From the NCBI RefSeq assembly GCF_019059575.1, contig NW_024882986.1, positions 86,679-150,678 of the forward strand: DNA of 64,000 bases, given 5' to 3'. A program made the position numbers and the translations under genes. The notes below the pieces were generated by a model that was not told where the DNA came from, did not search any database, and saw only the letters and a program-made list of their open reading frames with translations. Positions 35,595 through 45,662 of the stretch are shown here, one piece after another (positions within the stretch are counted from its first letter, which is position 1; each line of letters opens with the position of its first letter). This stretch comes from Amphibalanus amphitrite. Taxonomy: Eukaryota; Arthropoda; Thecostraca; Balanomorpha; Balanidae.

Positions 35595-37242
35595 CCCGCG
35601 CCCCACTGGGGATCCTAAATTTCCACGCCTTGCTGGTGAGGGTGTTTAACCCGCGCACCGACGGGGGTCTGCGCCAACTTAGTACCGACGGGGGGGGGGC
35701 GGATGACCGCCCCCCCCTGAGATCTCGAGAACGAAGCAAGATAGCGACAAGCGGTAAACGGCATCGGATACGCACGGTCAAGATCTACAATTTTTACTAA
35801 GGTCATTTTCAGGTCAGGTCAAAGATGACGTCACAGGGGTCGAAAAAGTCAAAATGGCGGCGCTAAATATGGAGAGAGTTTTTCTCGAATAACTTTCGAA
35901 TTAGTCAAGATAGGAACAAACTAAGGGCATCATCGTGATCCTCTCGTCAATCCGCATCGAATGATATATATGTTGACCTCGAAAGGTCAAGGTCAAAGGT
36001 TGACCTCAGGTCACGTGACCTCGAGGTCATCATGTATATCATTCGATGCGTCTTGACGAGCTGAACACAATGAGACCATCCACGCGTCTGTATCTTGTTC
36101 CTGTACGGAGTTATTGGCCAAAAACCTTTGGTGACCTTTGATGACGTCACATGACCTCACAGCTGCCCAACAGCAAAACAGACCTCAAGGTAGTGAAGGT
36201 TGATCGTATATGAAGTCATGTATGGTATATGGGGCCATTCCGACCCGTTTTAGTGGTAAAAACAGGGAGTTGATTTTTCCCCCATTGACTTATAATGGGG
36301 AGGTCGCGAAATTGACCTGACCTTAGGTCACCGATATCAAAATTCCGAGATATACAAATTGTAGCTACTAATGACCTAATAACATCCTGCGACTTTCAAA
36401 GGCCTCCGACATCTACTGTAGCTCTGGCACGGTGACAAAGTTGCAAAAAAGTGACTTGAGGTTGGGTCATTCAAAGTGACCTGGTGACCTGACCTTGAAA
36501 GGTAGGAGGTTCAAACTTGCACACCATGTGTAAAATTGATAAGGGAATAGTCATACCAAATTTCGCGGCGCTACGCGCCGCGGTTTTCCCGCTATTCGCG
36601 AAAAACCTCAGGGGGGGGCGGATATCCGCCCCCCCCCGTCGGTGCGCGGGTTAACATCCCCCTTTTAACTCGGCTCCTGGGCCACGTAGCGATACGAGGA
36701 AGGCGGCGTTCGAAAGAGTGTCAAAATTAATGACGAAATTAATTCGGTCACTTTTTTTTGGTCAAATCAAAGGTCAGGTCACAGAGGTAATGGAAAGCCG
36801 AATTTCACCGATTTTCAGGTCGAATGTCGACGATTTACAACAGGCCAACGCATAACTTGGCATCAATTTTCTCCCATTGACTTATAATGGGGGGGGGGTC
36901 ACAAAATTGACCTGACCTTAGGTCACCGATATCAAAATTCCGAGATAGTTATTTATTTAAATTGTGTACATATTGTTGCCCTTATCAATCGCTGAGAGTT
37001 TCAAAGAGGTCGGTCGCTCGATGTAGCATATGGAAGACGTTGAAACTTTGTATGAGGTGAGGTCACTTGAAGTGACCTGGTGACCTGACCTTAAGTGACC
37101 TTGGTCTACAATTTTTACATGTGCAGAAAAGATGCATGATAAGGTGTGCCAAAAACAGCCGCCGTTTTTTAGATATTCGCGAAAAACCACAGGGAGGGTT
37201 CAAATATCCCCCCCCTCACCCCCAACCCCAGCAGGGCGCGGG
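35595..37242. mobile_element. MITE i, relative of g, flanked by ATAA, hosting MITE j
   Basis: Begins CCCGCGCCCCACTGGGG and ends CAGCAGGGCGCGGG, flanked by ATAA (35591-35594 and 37243-37246). The sequence on both sides of MITE j matches MITE g in reverse. Without j it is about 640 bp, so it is an internally deleted derivative. Confidence 0.8.
35650..36650. mobile_element. TTAA-MITE j (piggyBac-like), 1001 bp, inside MITE i
   Basis: TIRs CCCGCGCACCGACGGGGG and CCCCCGTCGGTGCGCGGG, with TTAA at 35646-35649 and 36651-36654. Ends match MITE c; the core matches b and f in reverse orientation, including the CRE and E-box palindromes. It is a clear case of a MITE inserted in a MITE of the same group. 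Confidence 0.9.
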
Positions 37243-38094
37243 ATAATATCCTTGGCATTCAGTACCATCGTATTTCCTGAATCTTCTATGTACTTGCGAT
37301 TTAGTGGCAAAACTGCCTCCACCCTCCCGAGCTGCTATGTGCTTGTGTAGGAGGGCATCGAGGGCAGAGAAGTGTTGTCAGCGCGTCTTGTAGAATGTAG
37401 ATTTCAGAATCTGCTCGGCTGGCTCCACTTCGTAGACGACGGAAGTTAGCAATACGTAGGTACATTGTGCTACCTGTCCTGCGGCCGGCTCCAGCGCTTG
37501 ATAATCTCTTCTGCAGATACTGGCTCCGCTCCTTCTACAACCAGCGCGTCCGCAATGTTGTTCCACAAATTCGCCCTTTTCACCGCTTCCTTATAACATT
37601 TATCTTTTTTATTATAAAGTCATGGATATTTTCCAACCAATGAAATTAATTTATAATTTGAAAATGCCATGAGTCATGTGAAATACAAAAACAGAAATGT
37701 AGCTATCACTCCGTTTGAGATGCAATTGCAAATGTTTTGAAATAAAAAAGAAACGCCGTCAAATTTACGCTTGAATTTTATATTCTCGTGAAAAATTGCG
37801 AGACTATTAGGGCACCGTTGGTTAAATTGGTCCTGTAGCGCTGAAACATAACATTATTTCCCTCGTGCCTTAATTTCATATCACAAACGGTGGCTATCCG
37901 GCAAGGCAAAAGTTGAGATGATTTCAACTTTTTGCCGGACCGGAAAATCTGGCTCTCCGGCCTGCCGGACCGGTCAAAAGAAGTTGCCAGATTTGCCGGT
38001 TCACACCAGTTTTCAATTTTCCGGCACGGAATTGGCCATTTTTCCGGCCCGGCAGACGGAATTTTGCCGGTCCGGAATCCGGTGTGAACCCGGC
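37243..38094. other. Right portion of the GCCGGG element, no gene
   Basis: Mostly AT-rich. The last ~200 bp is full of CCGG-containing inverted motifs (CCGGACCGG, GCCGGAC) leading into the right TIR. No coding frame. Confidence 0.5.
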
Positions 38095-38099
38095 ATTAA

Positions 38100-40156
38100 C
38101 CCGCGCCCTGGTGGGGGGGGCTATTTTTTGCCCCCCCTCCAGACTTTTCGATATATCTCCAGAACCGCTGCGCCGATCGTCACCAAACTTTCAGTACCCT
38201 CCCGGACATCAATTTTACACATTGTGACCAAAAATTTTTCCAAAGGCTATGATAGGTTGGCCGGAAATGACGTCAGAGTGACGTCATGTTCTGCCGTTTT
38301 CGACCCAAAAAAGGGTTTCGCGGGAAAAGCTGTCAGGCCTATAGCTTTGCAAATACAGAAAAATGATAAAGACATAAAAGCTGTAGATTGGACAGGGCTA
38401 CAAAACTGCTATCTCGGATTTTTGAAATTTTTGGATTTTGACCCCCAAAAATCAAAAAATAGATTTTTTGGATATACTAATCGAAAAATCCAAAAAGTTT
38501 TTTGAATTTCGCAAAAACCGGAATCATCATCATCATCATCATCAATTGTATTACGTCTAGAGACAAGACAAGCATGGGCATAACAAACATACACAATGCA
38601 CACAAGACATACGTCAGAAAACATACCTATGCACAATCATACCTACCTACACCAAAACATAGGCATACCAAAAACAACATAACACTATCATATGGGTGGC
38701 GCTAATATCATTTGTATTAGTGCCCATGCCTCCCCAGTGTTCTGAGCCAGGAGCCAACTGAGCGAGTCGGTGACTCCACAGGGGGGTCTTGGGGTGTACA
38801 TAATCTCAGGTGGGATATGACCTCCAGCAACCTGTAGAAGCACACTCATATTGGCCCCACATACGATGAACATAAATCTAACGATAGGCGCGCAGTGTCC
38901 CGATGAGGCATCCCCAAGAACAAGAGTGGCCAGGCTGGCAACCAGAATTTGGCGTAGGCGGTGATTTTCGCGGAACGCATCACGGAAGCACGCGATGATG
39001 GAGCGACGTAGAGTCTCCTGTACCTTCGGTATGTGCAGAGCAGCGAGCAAAGCTGTGTGGTGGGCTCTGGATGGCAAACGTAAGGCAGCTTTGACTGTTG
39101 CTGCTTGCCAGGACTCGAGACGAGAGATGTCGGCGGGTCCCAGAGGGCACAGAGCACAACCAAATAACAGGGTCGGGGATACTATGGCTCGCCAAAGGAA
39201 AGCTTTGTCAGGGCCAGGGAGCTGCGAGCTGAACAAACCCGCTCGGGAGAGACCGAAATAGGCGCCTCGTCCACGGAACACGCGTGCATCTACGTGCACT
39301 CGGCCCTGAAGATTCGGGTGCAGCTGAACACCAAGGTGCTCAGTGTATTCCTTACACGTGAGCAACTGGTTGCATAAGTGCCACTCAGGTCGCTGGGCTA
39401 AAAGACCAGCACCGAAAATGAAACAGTGACTTTTGGTTGCGCTCGGGACCGGATTAACAACTTCGAGCCTCCAGCTAACTGAGAGTTCTGAGACAGAATC
39501 CAATAGCTTTTGCAGGTCAAGTGCGTTCCCCGACATGACTAGGAGGTCATCAGCGTAAGCCACTACTGGGACATGCTTACCACAGAATATATGTGATAAA
39601 TGTGATAGTCCTTACCGCCTTCCATCCACATACCAAATTTGAGATTGATACCTCCTTTTTTGGCGAAGTTATAGCGAAAAAACTGTTCAAAATTGATGAC
39701 GTCAAATTTTCAAACTCAATTTTTAGCAATTCTAGATCCCGTAGCGCAAAACAAAGACCACCGTTAGACTCCCCGTGACGAGCTGCATCGAATCAATACC
39801 CAATTTATGCAAAAATATCAACTTTAAAATTTGACCTTTTTTGGTCTGACCTTGACCTGACCTTGACCTGAACTTCACCAGAAAGTGACCTAAGCCGTAC
39901 CTGATAGTCTTATAACCAACACCATTGAGTTGGAAATGAAAAATTGGCCATAAAACATGTATCACACAAACTTAGTAAGGTTGGGCTCATGTGACCTGAC
40001 CTGTGACCCTTGGTGACCTGACCTGTGACCTGACCTGGTATTGCTAGTGACCTCTAATAGCAACATATCTACTAGGCAACTGACGCCCTACCGCTGATTC
40101 TCGACAAAATGCGTTTTCCTCGGTGTTATAGCGCATTCCCTAGAAGACCCGTGAAC
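38100..40156. mobile_element. TTAA-MITE k, left part (split by element A)
   Basis: Begins CCCGCGCCCTGGTGGGG after TTAA (38096-38099); the other end is at 61655. The subterminal hairpin core is CTATTTTTTGC between G- and C-runs. It contains a LINE fragment (about 38522-39597) and AGGTCA-rich text (39835-40060). Removing the LINE and element A leaves about 1.2 kb, the size of MITE g. Confidence 0.82.
38522..39597 (-). pseudogene. 5'-truncated non-LTR retrotransposon, RT C-terminal fragment
   Basis: The minus strand encodes about 300 residues beginning inside the RT palm with the catalytic box VVAYADDLLV, then a thumb/connection region with a typical LEXWQAATVKAALRLP stretch. The frame closes at 38688. 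The 3' end on the minus strand runs into a (GAT)n tract (38522-38543), as expected of a LINE tail. The 5' end is cut near 39597, the usual result of incomplete target-primed reverse transcription. AYADD-type boxes occur in many LINE clades, so I do not assign one. It lies within MITE k; the target duplication was not resolved. Confidence 0.75.
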
Positions 40157-40959
40157 TGTAGCGTCTGACCCGGTACTCACCCCTAACTTTTTCAACCATC
40201 GCTCGCCTCACTGACCGTGCGCGGCGCCACGAACTCTAAACATTCGAGTCACGTACCAGCTGTCACCGAGACCAGCCCGCTCCGAAACTATAAACAAGTC
40301 GAGTGACGCATACCCACTGTCACCGAGACCAGCCCTCGACACGACACGGTTTATCACTGTGACAGGTTCGTAGTTGGCTCTCGTCAGACTGTGACACCTG
40401 TATCTGGCTATTTTCGTAAACAAGTCGAGTGACGCATACCTACTGTCACCGAGACCAGCCCTCGATACGACACGGTTTATCACTCTGTGACAGGTTCGTA
40501 GTTGGCTCTCGTCAGACTGTGACATCTGTATAGGAAAAAGCGAGCACAGGACATCTGGCTATTATCAACCAGTGACAAGGGTATGCAAAGTATCCGTGGA
40601 GACTGATGGTGCGCGACTGGTGCAACGACGGGCGAGATCCGCCTCTTGCATAAGTGACGGCGTTGCGTTTATGTTAAGCGGCTACGGTATTGCATCAGCA
40701 ATGTACGCACAAAGAAGTCACGAGGCCAGCAACGTGACCCGCGCGTATAAAAGCTGACTGTCGCAAGGTAGGTTAGTTCAGTTCGGACCGAGGCACTGTA
40801 CCATCAAGACCTCTGTCCTAGGGCGGCGCAAGATCCACCGGGTCGTAATGCTAGCGTGTCCCCTGCTTGGCTGAATAGAAGAACAACTGACATCTGCGTT
40901 TTCTTCGAAGCCAAGTCTGCTTCACCAACACCGAGAAGCACGAGGGGCGCCACGTTACA
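40157..40959 (+). repeat. 5' LTR of element A, 803 bp
   Basis: Runs from TGTAGCGTCTGACC to CGCCACGTTACA (TG...CA). U3 contains a two-copy tandem repeat of period 126 bp starting at 40291 and 40417, with a partial third copy before it. The core promoter is at 40746-40811. The sequence appears identical to the 3' LTR. A 105-codon antisense frame in U3 is a by-product of the repeat. Confidence 0.95.
40746..40811 (+). promoter_or_regulatory. LTR core promoter: TATA box, TCAGT initiator, DPE
   Basis: TATAAAA at 40746-40752; arthropod initiator TCAGT at 40778-40782 (A at 40780 as +1); AGACC at 40807-40811, exactly +28 to +32, matching the DPE consensus RGWYV. Spacing of all three fits RNA polymerase II core promoters of arthropods. 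The R region would start at 40780. The 3' LTR holds the same sites after the TA-flanked insertion (about 61222-61289). Confidence 0.75.
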
Positions 40960-40960
40960 T

Positions 40961-40978
40961 TGGTGCCGTGACCCGGAT
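40961..40978 (+). other. Primer binding site, tRNA-His type
   Basis: TGGTGCCGTGACCCGGAT begins two bases after the LTR. It is complementary to a tRNA 3' end with a TCACGGCA acceptor arm, as in arthropod tRNA-His, with one mismatch to the form I recall. Confidence 0.7.
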
Positions 40979-40999
40979 CAAGTGACGTCAACGACTTTG

Positions 41000-41866
41000 A
41001 TGTCACTGCCGCCGCCCAGCCCTGAGGTACGTTTTACCATCCCCGTGCTACCAGCACCGCCGAATAACGGGCTTAGAAGACCAAACCTGGGAACTGGATT
41101 CAACGATATTGATAACCCCAACGGCCAGTGTCTTTGCTGGGATACGATCATCCAATCGATCTACTTACTACAAGGCCCAGACCTAACATCAGCTAAAGTC
41201 TGCGACTATCACAAGCAGTACCTTGCGAGACGCTACCACCTCAGCCAGACCCACGAGTGCCAGTGCCACTACCACCCAGACGTGCACAGGTGCCTCGATT
41301 GCGGGTACTGTCACCACTGCGGTTGTGACCTGGTGACAACATCAGCACCCGGCTTCCATCGCTGTTCTTGCACCTACTGCCTGGAGAGGTGTTGCCCACG
41401 ACATCCATCGCAGCACATCTTCTTGTCGCGAGCAGTGTACCTGACCCACCTGGTCAAAAGCAACCGGCACGCCGCCATCCGCTGCCCTCCAAACACGCCA
41501 CCCTCACCGAGAATCTACGGATATCGTGCATCCGTCGAGGCCCCTGTAACCCGGCTGGAACTACGTACCAACATCAACCAGCCCCTAAAGCCGCCAGTCA
41601 ACAACCGCTGGCCCAGCCGCTTCAACTGCGCCACTCTGGTGGAGGAGGACCGTACCGAAACAGGCCTCGGGGCACCGCAACAAGCCCAGCCTGAGGACCA
41701 TTCAACGACGACCAACGAAGACATCGAGATCAACTCCACTGCAGCCGACATCGGAGACGACTACGACATCGACGACGTCATAGTATCTGACAGCGAGGGT
41801 ACCACTGTACAGCCGCCAACACCGGTGGCTATAGTTCCACCATTCCCCGAGAGAACCGGCCAGTGA
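41000..41866 (+). CDS. Element A leader ORF (ORF0) with Cys/His-rich domain
   Basis: An uninterrupted 288-residue frame between the primer site and gag. The same frame is open upstream into the LTR, but the ATG at 41000 is the first after the LTR. The N-terminus is proline-rich. The middle (roughly residues 80-140) is packed with Cys/His pairs, for example CLDCGYCHHCGCD and CSCTYCLERCC, suggesting a compact zinc-binding domain. The C-terminus is acidic (DDYDIDDVIVSDSEG). It ends with TGA at 41864-41866, just ahead of the gag region, which is open in the -1 frame. A strong donor GAG|GTACGT at 41026/41027 lies nine codons in. Standard errantiviruses do not have this ORF; role unknown, perhaps nucleic-acid binding or host interaction. 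Confidence 0.7.
   Translation: MSLPPPSPEVRFTIPVLPAPPNNGLRRPNLGTGFNDIDNPNGQCLCWDTIIQSIYLLQGPDLTSAKVCDYHKQYLARRYHLSQTHECQCHYHPDVHRCLDCGYCHHCGCDLVTTSAPGFHRCSCTYCLERCCPRHPSQHIFLSRAVYLTHLVKSNRHAAIRCPPNTPPSPRIYGYRASVEAPVTRLELRTNINQPLKPPVNNRWPSRFNCATLVEEDRTETGLGAPQQAQPEDHSTTTNEDIEINSTAADIGDDYDIDDVIVSDSEGTTVQPPTPVAIVPPFPERTGQ
41027..41032 (+). promoter_or_regulatory. Candidate 5' splice site for subgenomic env mRNA
   Basis: GAG|GTACGT is a near-consensus donor 67 bp past the LTR. Joined to the acceptor ending at 56170 it would remove gag and pol, as in gypsy-type env transcripts. This is a prediction only. In the donor's frame the join meets an early stop, so env would need its own ATG at 56179. Confidence 0.5.
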
Positions 41867-42003
41867 GGGAGACGACGCCGTCGCAAAGCACCGATCGCCA
41901 CAGAGCAGGTACGTGCCTCACACCAACAGCAACAAAACGTAAAATTCAGTCAGAAATAATTTTGTCAAAGTCAGATATAGAAAAGTTCAAGCAAAATATC
42001 AAC

Positions 42004-43020
42004 ATGGAACAGGCAACATTCGTAGAGCTTGCACGATCAGTTCAGCGGTTGGGAAACAGTCAAACTATCAGAGATGCATTGGACATCGGAAAAGTCATAT
42101 TTGATGGATCGAGTGCCGATACTTTCGCAAAATGGTTAGCGATGATGGAAGAAGTGTGTGACGAATTAGAGCATGATGACGTTAGGATCCTAAAAGCCGC
42201 ATCCCTCACTCTGAAAGGCACCGCTCATGACTTCTTTCGCGATATCAAAAGACAGTGCACGACATGGTCCCAGCTCAAAGACGCTCTTACCGCTCGCTAT
42301 TCCCACCTTAATCTCGCGCCCCGTTCAAAACAAAGGATTAAGACTGCCGTCCAACAAACAAACGAGACCGTGTCAGACTTTGCCGAAAGGATCAAAAAGC
42401 TAGGACAACAGGCCTATTCAGACCGACTGGAGGAGAAAGAGGTAATCGAAACTCTGACCAATGCTTTTATCAACGGACTCCGTGATCGCCGTATCCAAGA
42501 AAATGTAGCGAGAAAGATGCCGAAAACTTTAGACGACGCCTTCAAACTAGCCATTCACGAACAACAGGTAAGGGACCATCTCTCCCTCTTCAAAAATCAC
42601 TCGACGGTACAGGAACCAGAAACCATGGACTGCGACATTGTGTCCAAAGAAACCAGCAGACTCACGGACAGTGACGTTAAACGCATCTCCGACGTCCTCA
42701 TGGCCCAAATCTCAGCACAGATGAGGCCACCGATACCAACAACAGGTCCACCACCACCGACAGCTAACCAGTTTCAAGTCCAGCCCCAGGTAAGGCAACA
42801 GTACCAGCAAACGCCTCCACGTTTCCAGACCCCGCAGCGACCCCGTAACGCCAACAGAAATGTAGCAGGACCTAATGGACGGTCACAACGTCCAGAGTAC
42901 CGTTGGACCGACGACGACAGACCCATCTGCTATTTCTGCGGAATAGCCGGACACACCCAGCGTATGTGTCGCAAAAGGAGGGCTGACAACGAAGCACCCC
43001 GTCAGCAGCAGGGAAACTAG
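42004..43020 (+). CDS. gag: Element A Gag (capsid/nucleocapsid)
   Basis: 338 residues from the ATG at 42004. The frame is open a further 47 codons upstream but without an ATG, which leaves room for frameshift entry from ORF0. The N-terminal two-thirds looks like a Ty3/gypsy capsid (helical text including FDGSSADTFAKWLAMMEE and TWSQLKDALTARY). A Pro/Gln-rich linker follows, then one CCHC zinc knuckle CYFCGIAGHTQRMC (about residues 309-322) that would bind the RNA genome. It ends before pol, whose frame is -1 relative to gag and open across the gag stop, so a -1 frameshift would make Gag-Pol. No disabling change seen. Confidence 0.88.
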   Translation: MEQATFVELARSVQRLGNSQTIRDALDIGKVIFDGSSADTFAKWLAMMEEVCDELEHDDVRILKAASLTLKGTAHDFFRDIKRQCTTWSQLKDALTARYSHLNLAPRSKQRIKTAVQQTNETVSDFAERIKKLGQQAYSDRLEEKEVIETLTNAFINGLRDRRIQENVARKMPKTLDDAFKLAIHEQQVRDHLSLFKNHSTVQEPETMDCDIVSKETSRLTDSDVKRISDVLMAQISAQMRPPIPTTGPPPPTANQFQVQPQVRQQYQQTPPRFQTPQRPRNANRNVAGPNGRSQRPEYRWTDDDRPICYFCGIAGHTQRMCRKRRADNEAPRQQQGN

Positions 43021-43148
43021 CAAAACCTCACCCTCGGGAGACAAAACAGAAAACTCAAGAAACAAAGCAGGAAATTCAAGTACTACAGGTAAGCCAGGAT
43101 TGCCCCTACATAGACATTCACATAGGTACACACCCATTTAGGACTCTT

Positions 43149-45662
43149 TTGGACACTGGTGCACAACTCTCCCTGGTAAGCAAAGAATTCCTAGAGTTAT
43201 GCGACCCAAAACTTATCAAATCTTCCCAAAACGCACCCAATGTCTCTCTTCGATCCGCAACCGGACATGTATTAGAAGCAGCAGAAAGCGTCAAAATCCG
43301 TGTTACGTTAGGCAAGGTCAGAATGTATCATGACTTCATCGTGGTCAAAGATTTCAAGCATGATATGATCCTTGGCGTAGACTTTTTGAAAGCCCGCAAA
43401 GCTGTCATTGATTTCGAAACTCAAATCCTCAAAATGGGAAAAGTCGTGCAACCGTTGAAGCAAAAACCAGATCCAAGCAAACCAGAAACCAACCTTGTGA
43501 GACTGGCGGAGGACGTAGACGTCTTCCCACGTTCAGGGGTACAAGTGAAGTGCTTCATGTCAAAAAGGAAGCAGTCAGACAAAAATTTTGTGGTCTCGCA
43601 ACTAGTTTCATCACCGTGCTTCGAAAACGAACCAGGTCTTCTGCTCCCCAATGCGTTAGTGAAAGTTTCAAAAAGCAACCATGTCCCATGGGTTATAGTA
43701 AATGAAACAGGTAGACAAGTCCATTTCCGAAAAGGGCAAGTGCTAGGAACTGCTACAACAGCCCAGGACCCAGTACCCAACATCTCTACAATATCAGATG
43801 AGGAAACCGGGTCGTCACAACCAAAAGAAAGTCCTTCAGACATTCTTTCAACTTTCAATCTGAACCATATTCCGGAGGATCAACGCGAACCTCTCACAGA
43901 ACTTTTGAAAAGGAACCTAGATGTGTTTGTGCAAAAAGATTCAGAATTAACAACTACTAACGTAACGGAAATGACGATCAACACTCAAAATCACCCACCT
44001 TCATATCAAGCTCCACGTAGGCCGCCACTAGCCTACCGAGATATTTTGGAAGACCAAATTCAGGAAATGTTGAAAGCTAACGTAATCAGGCGAAGTAACT
44101 CTCCTTGGCTATCACCAGTTATCATGGTCCCCAAGAAAGATGGAACAATGAGACTTTGTGTAGATTTTCGCAAAATCAATGCTATCACAGTGCGACCCGC
44201 AGCTAGTATACCGTCAGCAGAGGATATCTTTTATGCACTAGGCAAATCTAAGTTCCGGACGTGTTTGGATATGAAACAAGGTTTTTGGCAGATTCCCATT
44301 AAAGAAGAAGACAAAGAAAAGACAGCTTTTGGAACAGCATCAGGCGTATATGAGTTCAACAAGATGCCATTTGGAACTACGGGAGCGCCTGCAATCTTTC
44401 AAAATTGCATGAATGCTGTACTAGGAGACGTTCGTCATTTTGCCCTAGCGTTTGTTGATGACATCATTGTCTTTAGCGAAACGTTTGAAGAACATATCAC
44501 GCATCTGCAGGAAGTTCTGAATCGCCTACGAAAGGCCAACCTCAAACTCAAAATCTCTAAATGCGAATTCATTAAAAAGGAACTAAATTATTTAGGTCAT
44601 GTCATTTCAGATCAAGGCATCTCAGTGGATGCTGAAAAAGTCGCGGTCATGAAAAATCTCAAAGCGCCCGAAAATATCCGCGAAGTTCGCAGTTTTCTTG
44701 GAATGGCATCGTACTATCGCAAGTATGTACAAAATTTCAGTAAGATCGCACGACCATTGACATCCCTCACCAAGAAAAACGCTCGTTTCAAGTGGTCGGA
44801 CGAAGCCCAAAATGCGTTTGAAACATTGAAAGAAGCCTTGCTTCAAGCTCCAGTTCTCGCGTTTCCAGACATCACCAAACCCTTCAAATTATACACCGAC
44901 GCATCACAGTATGCGATGGGTGCTGTTTTAGTTCAAGAGCAAGAAGGCATGGATCGAGTCATCCAATACATCTCCCATCAATTTTCAGATCAAAAACAGA
45001 AGTGGCCCACTATAGAACGCGAGGCGTTCGCTATCATTTATAGCTTGGAAAAATTACGCCCTATTCTGATTGGAACCGACATCACGGTATATACTGATCA
45101 CAAACCTCTGAAGCATTTGTTCACAAGTGAAATGAAAAATCCGCGCATTCAAAGATGGGCTATCATTCTTGGAGAATATGCTTGTAAAATCGAGTATATT
45201 TCTGGTCCGAAAAATGCAGCCGCAGACATGCTTTCTAGACTCCACCATACCCCAGTAGCCGGCGAATTAAACGACAACTGTCACTTAGATTGGCAAGGAG
45301 GTCAAGCTGATGTAAATGTGGTAGACAATGCCGCCAGTCATGAAAGTACTGAGATTGCCATTGACAACGAAAAACCTGAACCACTAGACTATCACAATTT
45401 TAGTATGGAATCATTGCGAAAAGCTCAAAAGAAAGACAAAGAACTGCAGGATATCCTCGGTCAACTAGAAAATGACGCAGCTAAACCACAAAATACCCAG
45501 TACTTTGTTGAAAATGGCTTATTATACCACCTGGAGAAAGGCACAAAAACACGACCCCTCGCTAAAAAGCAGCTTGTCATTCCGTTAATTCTGAGAAAAA
45601 CTGTCTTGGAAGGAGCCCACGACGGGTATCTCGGTGGTCATTTAGGCATTGAAAAGACCACA
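43149..45662 (+). pseudogene. pol: Element A Pol, first part: PR, RT, RNase H, start of integrase
   Basis: An uninterrupted 838-codon stretch; the open frame begins further upstream over the gag end, so 43149 is only the protease core. Protease has LLDTGAQLSLVS (the first residue lies just upstream). RT has LCVDFRKINA and the catalytic FVDDIIVF. RNase H has LYTDASQYAMGAVL and YTDHKPLKHL. The integrase zinc-binding region starts with its two His (GAHDGYLGGHLGIEKT). The 2.1-kb element at 45663-47794 then splits the gene on a codon boundary between the His pair and the Cys pair. The translation past 45662 to a stop at 45719 is inserted DNA. Similar to gypsy/errantivirus Pol. Broken copy. Confidence 0.9.

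Larger units (their letters stand above)
33903..38094. mobile_element. GCCGGG-ended TIR element hosting N3 and MITEs i and j
   Basis: The left end GCCGGGTTCACACCGG and the right end CCGGTGTGAACCCGGC are inverted over about 50 bp, with CCGGTCCGGAA and CCGTCTGCCGGGCC motifs at both ends. Removing N3 and MITEs i/j leaves about 1.4 kb without a coding frame. The left flank is TTAA and the right flank ATTAA, so the target duplication is unresolved; MITE k begins four bases further on. Superfamily not determined. Confidence 0.7.

Noticed and set aside
33903..38094. Assigning the GCCGGG element to piggyBac because of nearby TTAA
   Set aside because: The right-hand TTAA belongs to MITE k and is offset by one base from the element end, so the duplication is not established.
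40208..40525. 105-codon frame in both LTRs of element A (minus strand)
   Set aside because: Lies in the U3 tandem repeat and repeats internally with it; no domain.
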